Made by a program: the position numbers and the translations under genes
The notes under the pieces: generated by a model
What the model was told of the DNA's origin: nothing
Database searches by the model: none
Seen by the model: the letters and a program-made list of their open reading frames with translations, nothing else
Shown: one piece after another, positions 39,801-51,663 of the stretch
Position numbering within the stretch: the stretch's first letter is position 1
How the letters are laid out: every line of letters begins with the position of its first letter
NCBI GenBank assembly: GCA_900708905.1
Contig: CAADRB010000028.1
Coordinates: 1,536,221-1,600,220 of the forward strand
DNA: 64,000 bases
Direction of reading: 5' to 3'
Source of the DNA: Hymenolepis diminuta
Taxonomy: Eukaryota > Platyhelminthes > Cestoda > Cyclophyllidea > Hymenolepididae

Positions 39801-42800
39801 CATCTGTATTTTAATGCGGTCATTAAATCACTTTCAACAGTTATAATCACTCCATTGAATTTAGCCATATACCCATTCCTCTTACATACATGACCTCGTA
39901 TGATCATGTTTAATGTCATCTTACTATATACGTCGATACGCTTAGGAGAAAAACAGGACATTCATATTATCCCCACTGTGTAATGTTAGTATTAAATTTG
40001 TTGAGATGAGAAAAGGATACCAGCGAATGATTTTCTTCCTAAATTTTATTCTCTAAATAATTAACGCATTTATGGTTAACTGATTCCAGGACCATATAAT
40101 TTTAGAAGAGTAATATATAGTTGCACGAGGCAACTATAGAGTTTGAAGAGACTATTAGCGTGAGAACAAATTGAACCAAAGCATTCACACTGGTGATTAA
40201 TTAAAATGACAAACTCGATTTATAAAATTATGCCTGATTTATTTCGATGTGGATTCGATATAGAGTAAAAAGCAAATGACTGAATGAATTTCACGATTGG
40301 GTATGATTAATCTCCCATTATTCAACGCCCGTTGTGTTGAAATGAAGTAATAGTTGGCAATTTTGAGCTATATGAAGGGCTGCAATATTCAGAAACCCCT
40401 GTTTTATAACCCAGTGTCTCACTTTTTAGTACAATATAGGCGATCAAGAGATGGGCCAAATTGATTACTATGGAACTTATTAGCCAAATACCAAACAAGC
40501 AGTTTATTTTATAATTTGATCAACCAAAATACTCCAAATCGATTACATAACACACCAAACTGTTTGCGGGTTTCAAGCGTATGATTTAGTCTGCAGATTT
40601 TACCATGAAGTATTATATGATTTAAATAATAAAAGTATGCAAAAAAATGAAACTTAAGAAAAAAAGCAACTGAAATCGGTTGACAGAAAGTCGAAGAAAT
40701 GATAAAGGGGAGGGATCGAAAAGGTGCTGAAAGCAACGTCGAGATATCACAGAGCGATATCTAATATGATTTTTTGCAATTAGATTTGTACAATATTTAT
40801 TTAAATGGTCAGGTCACGTTACAATATTCACAAATTTTAAGATCCATATTCTGGATTGCCGCAAAATCATGTCTATGATATGGTGTGCTTGTTGATCGGT
40901 TTTTAATTAGAAAGGGTTCAGAGGGCGAAATGTTCTTACGACTTGCAGTTTTAACAAAAAAAGGAGATAATTAAAAAATTTAAGCTAGTAGAGCTCAGTA
41001 AGCTGTGTAATCTGCTAAGAAATCATGAAAATTCCACGGAAGCTAAAGGATTTATATTTGACACTGATCTACTCTAGATACGTATGCCATCAGTTAAATT
41101 TCGAAACTTCTGATTCTCTCAGCAGAATTAATTAACGGAGACTGTTGAGCTTTGTGTAAGAGAACTAGTTATGAAGCACATTTACTGATATTTGAGATCT
41201 GTACGGGTGTTCAAGATATTTGGTCTATTATATACTGAAAAAGTAGAAAATTGATCCCACGACCGCGACTGTTCAGAGGTATATTTCCGCAAAAAATTAT
41301 TCAGGTATGCTCTAATAAATTCATCCATTTAACCTTGAACATCTAAAGTGTATACAAATCCTTGAGAAAGTAAAAATAAAAATATAACATTCCTGACGTT
41401 CATATGCGAAACAACTCACTAATAAACAAGCCTTTGTGCAAATAAAATGCTAAAAGATTTATTTTTAGCAATAGCCCCTGAGGTACTACTAGATTCCAAC
41501 TATGGCATATTATAGATGCTCAGACTCAATATGAAAAAGACGGAAAAACTTTTTCCTTATTATTAAGGAAGTGGAGCTTTTCATATGAAACTGTGGTTTA
41601 AGGGGTTAATTAGCTATCACGTTAGCCACTACTGAAGCAGTGACGAGAACTCATTTCTAGACATAAGCATGAAAGAGAATTTTAAAAACTCAGTACCCTA
41701 TAAAAGAATTCCATTTACTAAAATTGATAAACCACGTCTAATTTCATTCATTAGGTACAAATACTTTGCATAATGGAAATCTTAACTCTAAACGGCCACA
41801 ATTCTATTTACAGACTTTTCAGCGCTCTATGTAGCAAATGTCGAACCAATTTGTATGATTGGCAAATGCTTCAGACAATTGCTAGCACCCTAGAGAAAAT
41901 CTATTTATATCCTATAAAATACCTTAAGTTTACTCAACCGAAACAAGTTTAAATTTGGCTAAAATAAACATTAGTAATGATAAAAACGTCAAAATTAAAA
42001 AAAGTACAACAGAAAAAGTGGAGAAGCACAGAGAGGGTCGCAATACTGCGCAATAAGCAGATTAAGCGCACAAGAAAAAATGAAAAGTTCAACTCACCGT
42101 TCATGATAAAATTACTCCTTTGAAGAGTTGAAGCGCCAGCAGCACCAACATCTAAATTTGCTCGCATTGAGAGATTGTATTTGAAGGGGCTTGTCTCCTG
42201 AAGCTTTGGAAATAGTCGCAAAGATGTCTGCAGAGGAAATAATGGATTCAGTTAACTATAGAGTCATCAGAGAAGATAACTGAGTCTGAAAGATATAATT
42301 TTGAACCATTATCCACTATTCAAGTCAAATTTGATAACATATGCTGATATTTTATCATCATAAGCCCAAAATTCCTCAAAGGTATTGAAAATCAAGATAA
42401 GCGAACCCACTCTTGGACATTCTTGGAAAGGACTTGAAGCCACTCTTATAATATACTCCTTTCCATCACTATATGAATAACAATCTAGTTATCTCTAACT
42501 CTGAATGAACTTTAGTGAGTTCCGGTGATTAAAATGCATTTGCTCATCCTATGATTGTGAATTACAAAAGAATCAAAGTGGTATGAGCAAACATCCAATT
42601 AAATTAACCTGTCAACAAGCTCTGAATATCGCAGATATGAATTCACCAGAAATGCGGGAATCAGATCATAAAAATTGATCTTTGGAACACTTGGGTATTA
42701 CAAAGTGAATTATAGGCTAAATGAAAAAGTGGATAACCCAACTCTTTCAAAATTCAAATAAGGTAAGACTCTTGACACTGATTTCATTACATGTTTCTAT

Positions 42801-45800
42801 TCCACCCTCCCTCGTTTTACTCTTTAATGGAATATTTCGCGTATTAAGATACTATCCCATGATTTAAAGTAGAAAGTTTTTTTGCATTTCTCCTGTGCCA
42901 TCGGTGCAGATTAACCATCAGAACATCTTTAAATCCAAGACAAACATACTTTGCCATAGTAATCTTTTGAAAAACAGATCTACAGATTTCGAGCGACATC
43001 TTGACTAAATTCTTCAAAATTTGAAGGATTGCAAAAAAATGCAGTAATAAAACCAATGGTATTCGTTAAAACCCGTTGCTGTTTTCAGCCAACATTCTCT
43101 TACAATTAAGAAAGAAAAGAACAAAGAAAATCGTTATACACGATTAAGGATCCTTACGACAACAATAGGACATCCCCCTGCTGACGCTAAATGGAAAAAA
43201 GAGATTATCTGATGTAAATATTGAATGAGACAATATTAGTGATGATAAATATGTACTTACTTGGTGAGAAAACAAATATACACACTGGAAATCCTTATCA
43301 GATTAAAAATATAAGCGGAATAAGGTAGGCAGCATGAATTCAATTTTTTCGAATAAAGCATATTGAGCACTCGAACTTAATTAATTTTGATCAAGTAGAT
43401 ACCCGGAAAGAAATTTAAAGCCAATATTACTGATTGAGAGACACAGTAATTACACCGACGTAGCAGTTTGCAGTAATTAATATAACCCAGGTTACCCACT
43501 AAGGTATACTATGGAAATAAGTACTCAGACTAAGAAGACAGAAGATTTGCAGCCCAGAGACATCTCGTAATGAAAATACAATTGTTTGCATATAGTAAGA
43601 ATATAGAAAATTAACTGACTGCGTGATTAACCAATAGAGGGACAGTGACGATATTTAATTCCCAGGTGCGAGCAAGGGAAAACAGTAATCGAAAAACCCA
43701 TTGCCGAGGGACGAATTCCGCTTACAACAATTTATGAATTCCATTCTGCTCCCTAGCATATAGCTTTCAGTATTAAGATACGAAGAGATAAAGAAAGGCA
43801 CACGTTGATCAATGTTTCGTAAATGAACAACGCAGAGGAAAGGGAAAAAATTTAGTAAAAGAAAAAGGAGAGCGAAATGTTAAAGGGCAAAAATGCCTTA
43901 ATTATCTGATTACTGAGTGTGATAATCACTCAGAACCAAATACAACTAAATCATAAATGTGAATGCGTAGAATGTAAGGTTGATTGGTATCAACAATTAT
44001 TTAACCAAGTTGGGAAGGCGATGTATACAATTTTCATTCCTACCGACACTCATCTTAAGTAGAGAGGGTATTTCAGAATCTCCCTGAATGATTAACTGGC
44101 ATTCCATAGCATTCTGCTAATCAGTACTGTTGATTATTCCGATCAATAAATCATTATGCATATTTTGACCCTTTATTTGGCAAAGGTCGATATTAAACCT
44201 CTGATTTGGGTAAGCGATAGATTAAATTTTACATCAAATTCTTAAAACATCAAAGTGAAGGGTATGGCACAAATCTCCGAGATACCTGCTTGAAAAGAGC
44301 ATTCAATCACATTCTCACTTACTGGAAAATTTTAAATACAGTGGAAGTACTAAATGCACACATTTATGGTCCTATCCGAGAGATTTTCAACTAAGCTTAA
44401 TTAAAAGACAGAAGTGGTAGACACATAGGAGAAAACTCTTCACCAAATAAAAACTGCTTAGTGAAAAGCAATTCGCAGAGAGCAAGTTAACTCAATTTAA
44501 TAAATCCCAACTTATGAGACCCCAGACTGTAGCTATAAAGCTCTATCCACTTAGCAACTTTGTATGTTACCTTTAAATGATCAGAACGTCGAAATAAATG
44601 AGCCACTTAAACGCAATTGAATGGGCTTGCTACGCAATCACCGTTCGATTTGTTAGTATTAATATTGAACGATACGAATGCACCGAAAAGTCATTAACAA
44701 TTTTATCAACCGGAAAATAAGTTCTGAACGTTGTAGTCATGAACTCACTCGAGTGTCGAATATATAAATTTTGAACTTTGAAACATTAGAACGTGAGGCA
44801 GTGAATTACATCTTTTCAGCAAAAGTGAAAAATAATTATTTAATTTTAGAGAAGTGCGACAAAACTTGAATTGATTGATCACGTTAAGCAAATGTCCTGC
44901 AAATAAGTTTACCTGTCTAAATTAAGTCTAGACGCGCCGGAATTGTAACTTCTGAAAGAAGGGCAGCTGAATTTCAGATTTTGTTTTCTTCCTAAATATT
45001 TATGAAAATAACATTTGCTAAATACAGCCTGATTCCATATTCTAAAATGCGACTTCGCAATACCACACACCCGGAAGTAATTAAAACACATCACGTGCTC
45101 AAATTATACTCTCGAACTGCGTCGTAATAATGTAAATCGCGTAAAATATTCCACTGTGTGTTTAAGGAAACACCTTTTCGAATGAAATGCTTAATTCTTG
45201 GACGGCCATAGTATTCAGAGGCTTCAAATATGCTCCAACCGGACACTCGGCCGGCCGCATCAAATATGAGGAGCTGAGGTTGTAAAAACGAACTCATGTT
45301 ATCGAACGCTAATAAAACCAAAATTCTACATTCTAACAATGGCTTTATTCTAAACCTTAGGCTTGGGGATTCAAATTGATTAAACAATTCTCCTAATTCA
45401 CTGAATAGAAGTACGTATCGACTCTATAATAGTTTTGAGTAAATAGACATTCAAAATCTTGCGTGATTGAGAAATTAATAGTCAGTTATGCCCACGTTGA
45501 CTATTACACCCAATGAGGTGATTCGAATCCAAAATCATTAGTATAACTATTACCAATAAACAAGCAGCAATTCCCGAACCGATTTGCAATATTTATCTGG
45601 GAGAAATTCTTATCGGACAACTTGCACTTTGTTGAGCAGCAGTTAACGGCACTGCTCACCAGATATGTATTGATAGATATTGAAAGTATAAATTATTGAA
45701 TAAAAGAGATAAATATTTATCTCTAATCCAGTATTACACAGAGAGAACTCACCTGACGTTCAATAAGAGAAGGATTAGCCCGTGGCCGAGGAATTGCCCC

Positions 45801-48512
45801 ACTGCCGAGTTTTGGAAGAGTAGCGGCTCCAATAGGTACAATCGCCCTATTACTTCCGTCTGCCTTCATATCTGAAGACTGGGATGATCTTGACGCAGCG
45901 TCTACATTGTGATCAACAACTATTGCAGACTGTGGATCGAGGAGACGTTCAGAGAGCGTCGTCTTTAGGAAAACAAAACACCAGTAAGAAAATTTCACCA
46001 AACAATAAAAATGAAAACTAGCTAAAAATCACGATATAGTCTTCTACTATTTTTCATACCATCTACATTTTTTTACTATCTGCATCTGTATTTACATTCT
46101 GTGTCTGTATTTTTGTTAATCACTGGCAACATGATAAATCGATGAGGGATGGAAACACAGTAGTGACTATATTAGCCAAGCAGACATCTAAAAACGTCAT
46201 ACTTCCTACGGTCAAAACAGATCCAAAATACCTAAGCAGGCAAAAGAATAGTTTTGTTAAATCAGTGAAAAATGCCTAATTAAGATTGGATTGGATGATA
46301 ATCGTATTGATATGAAGTTAGAAAACAACTGCCTAACGAGTCTTCTATTTTTGTCGCGTTAACTGAATATGGTTGCAAAAAGCAAAAAAAAGTCACCAGT
46401 AACAAAAGAAAGCACTTTCTGAAACAAGGGACATATGGTCCTATTGATAAAATACGCAAGGTTGAGTAAATGAGTGCTGTATCCTTCGAACACTTGAACC
46501 TCCACTGAAAATATTCGCTATCACTAATTCGCAACTGAGTCAACTTTAGTTGAACGGGGTAAATCTAGATATCAATCAATTGATTGAATAAGCAGGGGAC
46601 TGTAACAGTGGTCGAGGCGGAAAAAAGAGGCGCTTTTCAGCCGCGTAAATTCAGCAAACTTTAAACGAGTTAACATGACTACCACACAGCGAATTGGCAC
46701 GAAACGGCTTTATTTTAGCACAAATTGTTGTGTTTAGACATATTCCGCGTCAAAACTAAATCACTGGTGGCTAAAACAGCACAGCCTTCCAACTATAGCG
46801 ATTTGAACCATTACGTAACTTGTTTAAAAAGTACGAAATGTTAAAATGCACAGTTAAATGTTATAAGCAGATACAAAGACGTCAATCATCAGTAATCAGG
46901 GCGAGTGCTTATTAATCCTCGGACTAATGATAACTACTCTTCAAGCACCTCAGAAGGAAATATATTTTTTAAAAAAAACCCCTATGAGTATCCACACTTT
47001 TTTACTTATTACCCATGACAAGGCAAAAGGTTTTGCAACTATTAGAAGCTGGAAAGCATCTGAACACAGGAAATATTAAATCAGAATAATAATGAATTAG
47101 GGGAAGGGAATCAAGTGGAAGTGAAAAATATAGTCAATGCATTAAAAATGTCCCATAAAATTGCATCATTGGGTTTAGCTTTTCACTAATTGTGTATAAT
47201 CAATTGATTCATACTCTTCTATTTCGATGTTTGCACATGGGAATTTGTCCCGTTTCCTGAATGAATTCACATTCGCGAAATCCGGGGCTCGCTGATCAAT
47301 TGTTTAATTTAGATGGTTGATCAACTTCTACAGATACATTAATTAAGACAATTATTCGATCGCTTTTCAAACAACTAGACGAACATTTAGAGAACTAAGA
47401 TCAGAGAACTAAAAGGAGGAATGAATAAAAGAATGACGACCATCAATGCAAACTGTAAATACCGATCATAACTATTTAGGATAAAAAATAAATTAACTCA
47501 AAGAAACCAGTAATAACAACGAACTCGGTCAACTCAATGCAAACTAGCATTAACTAATGTACCCAATTACTTCAATAAGTAATAGCGCGCGAAATGGGCT
47601 TTAACTCCATGATACATAAAGTGTATAAATCTCTTACGGTAATAATAATAAAATTTATGGATTTGGAAACACATTAGGGAGCATGAAAGGCACAAAAAGT
47701 AAAATGGTGGAATTATCATTTATTTAAAAAACGATTTTATTAAAACAATTTTCAAATAAATAACGCACCTGTCGGAAAGAGCTCATCCGGACAAAAGATC
47801 CATCTTCGTTCGCATACGTGGCCTGAACTGCATCGCGTTCACGTTTCTGTTTTCTCTCGAGACAAATTGCAAAAGCACAGCCCACTGCATGAGAAAGACG
47901 TTCCCCCTAGAGTGAAAAAGAAATGAAATAAATTTGTTGACTTATTCCAATGGATCAGAGATGACATATAGATGTTATTAACTCACGGATTCCTTAACAG
48001 CCAAAAACGCATGACACATCCATCTTCTGGTAGCTCCATCACGACAAATGTAAGCAAATCCTTTATCATGCCCACGATCAGGAGCACAAAATGACACTTT
48101 CTCAATTGTTTGATCGACAATTAAATGCTAATTCAGTTTAAGTTATAATGTGACGAACTTACTTTGCTGATCTCATCGGAAACCCGTAGTGCATCACCAC
48201 TTACATATAAGATTGCACGCTGGGCTTTCTTCTAAGAAGTGAGTAAACATACTGAGACGAAAATATACCTTCGATTTACGGAGGGCTTTAATGGCCTCCT
48301 CACACACTTGCATTCCTCGGGACTCAAAGACTTCAATACATCCGAGATACTAAAGAATAAAAAAAGAGAATCTTAGTTACCTTGACCTGAAAACTACAGG
48401 AACCCTCTTTAATTTTTCTCTCATCCTCAATCCACAGTTGCGGCTTAGAGGAATCTGACGGTTCATTTTCCTTCTTTTTGCGAACACTGAATGTCTTACG
48501 AAATTTATCCAT
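27837..48512 (-). CDS. numb: Numb, PTB-domain cell-fate and endocytic adaptor; 10 exons
   Basis: Exons in transcript order: 48512-48381, 48349 to about 48270 (this 3' edge is given to within 2 bases), 48231-48163, 48127-47987, 47906-47769, 45962-45753, 42227-42098, 38899-38460, 33458-33119, 28174-27837. They join in phase to about 672 aa; human NUMB has 651. The PTB domain is at residues 35-175 ([51 protein letters not shown]). The basic N-terminus [14 protein letters not shown] resembles the membrane-binding aPKC-site segment. RQTSLRLFP and [10 protein letters not shown] correspond to the two further kinase-target serine blocks of vertebrate Numb. DPF motifs occur in LDPFSAAP and [10 protein letters not shown], and the C-terminus carries [12 protein letters not shown], like the vertebrate NPF tail that binds EH-domain proteins. 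Numb antagonises Notch in asymmetric division and recruits AP-2 and Eps15. No broken motif was seen. Confidence 0.95.
31803..31985 (-). repeat. tRNA-derived SINE-like repeat, copy B
   Basis: This aligns with copy A across its length. On the minus strand it reads GTGAATTCGATG at the box-B position, then TCGGTGCACACCCAGTGAAG, a shared GTCTGGCTAA segment and the shared GAAAATACTTTTC end. The box-A half is more decayed. It lies in intron 9 of numb, sense to the gene. Confidence 0.5.
33560..33776 (-). repeat. tRNA-derived SINE-like repeat, copy C (best A and B boxes)
   Basis: On the minus strand GTGGCGTAGCGGTC (33763-33750) fits an RNA polymerase III box A. GGTCACTCGATC (33726-33715), 37 bases further on, fits box B; the spacing suits a tRNA. 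CGTACACACCTAGTGATGG then matches the post-box segment of copies A and B. It lies in intron 8 of numb, just past exon 9 (33119-33458), sense to the gene. Confidence 0.55.
34390..34560 (+). repeat. LTR-like promoter and poly(A) signal block
   Basis: TATAAATAG at 34403 and AATAAA at 34516 are spaced like the U3-R junction and R end of a retroelement LTR, inside numb intron 8. No TG...CA ends or flanking element are seen. Confidence 0.2.
34660..35230 (+). repeat. two diverged copies of one repeat, about 340 bp apart
   Basis: The segment near 34737-34790 (TTTGCCGGAAGAATTTGCAA, TTAACGCTAGTAGTGG) resembles 35083-35130 (TTTGCCAGAGATATTTGCAG, TTAAATGCTGATAGGGAGG). Each is followed about 60-90 bases on by an AGAGTACGC or GGAGTACGC motif. 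The second copy also has an ACTGGAA/TTCCAGT inverted repeat. Both are in numb intron 8. The class is not recognised. Confidence 0.35.
37265..37490 (+). repeat. dispersed repeat family R1, copy 1
   Basis: This aligns by eye with the copy at 42555-42790. Shared blocks are AATCGAGGTGGCAAGACCAA upstream, AAGCTCTAAATATCTCGGAC in the middle, and ATGGATAACTCAATGCTTCC with CTCTTGATACCCTGACTTCA downstream. It is inside numb intron 8, antisense to the gene. It has no coding content or recognised class. Confidence 0.4.
39449..39454. other. assembly gap (6 N)
   Basis: A short N run in numb intron 7; no exon is affected. Confidence 0.95.
42555..42790 (+). repeat. dispersed repeat family R1, copy 2
   Basis: This shares a 23-base identical stretch (42613-42635) with 62126-62148 and longer diverged similarity with 37265-37490, including GTGGATAACCCAACTCTTTC and CTCTTGACACTGATTTCATT. 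It lies in numb intron 6. Confidence 0.5.
44715..44870 (+). repeat. dispersed repeat family R1, copy 3 (diverged)
   Basis: AAGTTCTGAACGTTGTAGTC, then CTTTGAAACATTAGAACGTG and GCAGTGAATTA, follow the same order and spacing as in copy 2 (CTTTGGAACACTTGGGTATT, then AAGTGAATTA). It lies in numb intron 6, in the same orientation as the other copies. Confidence 0.35.
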
Positions 48513-48530
48513 CTGTGTAAACAATAGCTA
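48513..48530 (-). promoter_or_regulatory. 3' splice acceptor abutting the numb start codon
   Basis: Read on the minus strand, TTGTTTACACAG ends exactly at the base before the ATG of MDKF. An acceptor placed like this removes all upstream sequence, so the leader must come from a distant cis exon or a trans-spliced leader. Spliced leaders ending in AUG are known in several flatworms. An ATG just inside the intron (48524) would add only four residues if the site were not used. Confidence 0.5.
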
Positions 48531-51500
48531 AATTTAATATATTACTATTTGGAAAATTACGTTAAAAATCACGAAGTAAATCAATACAATCTGCCCCTAA
48601 GACAATAAAGCGATCTACGACAAATGAGAAAATAGATCCTATATCTGAAATGTCGACGTGCTCATATAGGCGACTAAAACAATAAGACATTTTGGGTCAT
48701 ACGGAGATAAAGTGTATTTCGATAATATAGATATTTAAATTCACATATTACAAGATGGCATGATGATAAATTTTTACCTAAAATAAATATTTATGTTATA
48801 ATAAATAGCAACTATAGATATCACAAACTGTTTATTAACGTGGAATACTTAGTAGACATAAGTAACTTTATGTCATTCCGTAACAGACTTGCTAGTATAA
48901 CAAAATTATTATACATCAAATTTATGATGTATTTCAAATATAGCGTGCCGGTTTTTTTTCTTTTAAGCCATGTGTGTTTCTTCTATGTGGAAAGTAAATT
49001 AAGAACAGAATAACTTAAAGCCTTGCAAAATGTCAAATGGCTTTAACGGAGATGAAGAATATCAGGAGTCAAAGCTCATTAAAATTAAATGCAAGAACAG
49101 TCCTGTCGAGTTTGACTGGAATGGCCTCATCATGCCACTGTTATGTTAATTTAACGACAGGCCCTTTTTGTTTTAATTTTAGTGTCCCATTCAGCTCATC
49201 TATTTCCTTGCCCCACAAATCTTCATAAAACACGGAATTCACGATCACACTGTCCCCATTTATGCACTTATTCCTAGCTTTCCAAACATATTTCCAACCC
49301 ATTTGTTTTCTCTCCTCTCTAACTCTTTTCAAGGTTATGGAAATACACATGTGGTCCAAATGCATGCCTTGAAATATTTGGTCTAAATAGCATCTTTATC
49401 AAAAATTAAATTTGACTGTCTCTTCACACATTTGCATACTTCGTCTTAGACACAGTCCATTTTAGACATAACTTAATGGATAAACAAAATAATTTAAACA
49501 TATTATGCTTCTTTTTATCGTCTGGTTCTATTTAGGTTATATCTGACCCAAAATTTTAGTGGATATGATTTGTTTTTTAATATGACATCAACTCTATTTT
49601 AATTTTTGTCCTGAACTTTTATCATTGTTCTTAATGGAAATAAGGAGACAGATCATATAATTTCAACGAATTTTATTTTTATCAGATCAAATTGTTTGTA
49701 ATATTTGAAAGATTTGTTTTATCACTTCCAGATTAGCCGATCATTCATTATGCAAATACAGTTACAGGTGAAAAAAGTGATTCATATTGCCCCTTTATAA
49801 AAACCAACAGTTTAATATTATTCTCTCCTGCTCTCGCATACTTCCACATTGTCAGCCGAGTTAATGATTTAACTTTCCTGGAAATGATTTTAAATGTATG
49901 TTTGTGTTTCTGTTGTGAAGTTCTTATTAAATATTACTTAAATTTAATGATTTTTTCTAACTTCCGATTCACATCCATCTTGAAATGTTTATCTATGTGA
50001 TGCATTTAGCAACTTACTTGATCTCAAAGACGGAGCCTACCAAGGAAATTGGAGGACCTAAATCCCTGCTGTGACCAAAAGCTCAAATGTTGAACAACCA
50101 TGCGTTCTCAAATTGTTTATTTAAATGCGGAGTGTTAAACTAATTATCTGATTATTGAGTGATCATTGCTGATCTCGGTCCCTTACACGACCCACAAGGA
50201 CCAAAAATCTTTTCAACTGTTTGTGTAATCCTTAATTGTGCTCTATCGTAAACACACACACAAAGCATCACTGAGATAAGACCACCAATACCCTCTTTTT
50301 ACTGCCCTAATCTCCAACATATATAGATTACTCCAGCTCTCTTGGCCTTCTCTCACATTTTTAGTACTTATGCCAATATACCTGCTTTACACAATTATCT
50401 TCTCTGCACCTTGTTGCTGTAGTGAAAACTGGTAGAAAATAAAATAGCTAGATGTCGAAATTAGATACTCTTCCATTAACTTCTAAATGTTAGCTTGTCG
50501 TTCTAATTTCTTAGTATTTATCAGTGATAGTTGCACATATCGTTTCTCAAGAGATAAGGTTTGTAGTTGTTTGCATTTTTATAATGTGACATTTTAGAAG
50601 TTAACTTACCTTGGTCTGATGGGAGATGAATGCATACATCCAACTTTACAGATTTCAAACGATTATGTGGCGAATTTACGGAGCTTTCAGTTGGCAAAAG
50701 CCGGGATTTTGTCCTCTAATAGCAAAGCCACTTGCGGAATGACTTGAGATTGAGCAACTTTGATATACTATTTAAAAAGCTAGCATTAATTAAGACACAT
50801 TATATTATGCGCATTCACTATTTGTATCACGGGGTATCTTTTTCTTATTTTTATTTGATAACTGATAAGTCGTATTGTATTCAGCATATATTGTTTTAAA
50901 CCACGACTTGGAATGAAATTGTAAATACATCTACCGAAACAGCACAGAAAATTAGATTTGATTATTCTTTGTTCAAATTTAGATGAAAAAGAATGCCACG
51001 CAAATGTCAAGACCCAAACTCTTTTCTTAGGCAATCAGCAAGTATATATAGTTCACCAACGAAATAATGAGTTGTTGTTTAAATTAATCGTTCACACAAG
51101 GGAAGTGGAAACCAATAGACGAGGNNNNNNNNNNNNNNNNNNNNNNNNNNNNNNNNNNNNNNNNNNNNNNNNNNGGGGGGAGTATTCAAGCGAGAAAATA
51201 GGGAAATGGATGTTGAATGCAGAATAAATTAATTAATAAATCAATTGTTACATCACCTAAGCGATAAATCTGACTCCTTCAGCACGCACACACTCACATA
51301 AACATAAACAATAGTCGACTTGCCTTCCGAAAAAGCGAAATGGCCGAGAGCTTGAAACGCGGTAATATCACAATCGAATGAATGAAAGCATGAATGGGGG
51401 GATGACAGATACAAATAAGGAAGCGTAATTCTCAATGCATTCAGACTAAAGGGTAGACGACGAAGAATTTGAATTGAGGCATTGTGCACGCAGAAGAATT

Positions 51501-51547
51501 GCTGACTGTGTAAATGCGTCATTTGGTTAAAGAAGCATTGTCTCTCG
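48531..51547. other. intergenic region upstream of numb
   Basis: About 3 kb with no supported coding exon. It may hold a numb leader exon and promoter. A 74-codon minus-strand frame at 49141-49365 is not recognised. Confidence 0.4.
51125..51174. other. assembly gap (50 N)
   Basis: A run of exactly 50 N, 490 bases beyond the stop of the hillarin-like gene, in intergenic DNA. Confidence 0.95.
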
Positions 51548-51553
51548 TTTAAT
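51548..51553 (-). terminator. candidate ATTAAA polyadenylation signal of the hillarin-like gene
   Basis: The plus strand reads TTTAAT, so the minus strand reads ATTAAA about 110 bases beyond the stop codon. No AATAAA was noticed nearer. This is weak evidence by itself. Confidence 0.25.
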
Positions 51554-51663
51554 TTTCCCAAGATAGCGCATGCACACACAGAGAAATAAAGCAAAAGTAA
51601 ACTCAAGACAGAAAAAAATAATGTGAAAACACCTATTTTGAGTTGGGGAGGGAGGAGGGTGGT

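Noticed and set aside
45500..45535. ATTCGAATCC, looks like a tRNA T-arm
   Set aside because: No D-arm, anticodon arm or acceptor stem can be built around it.
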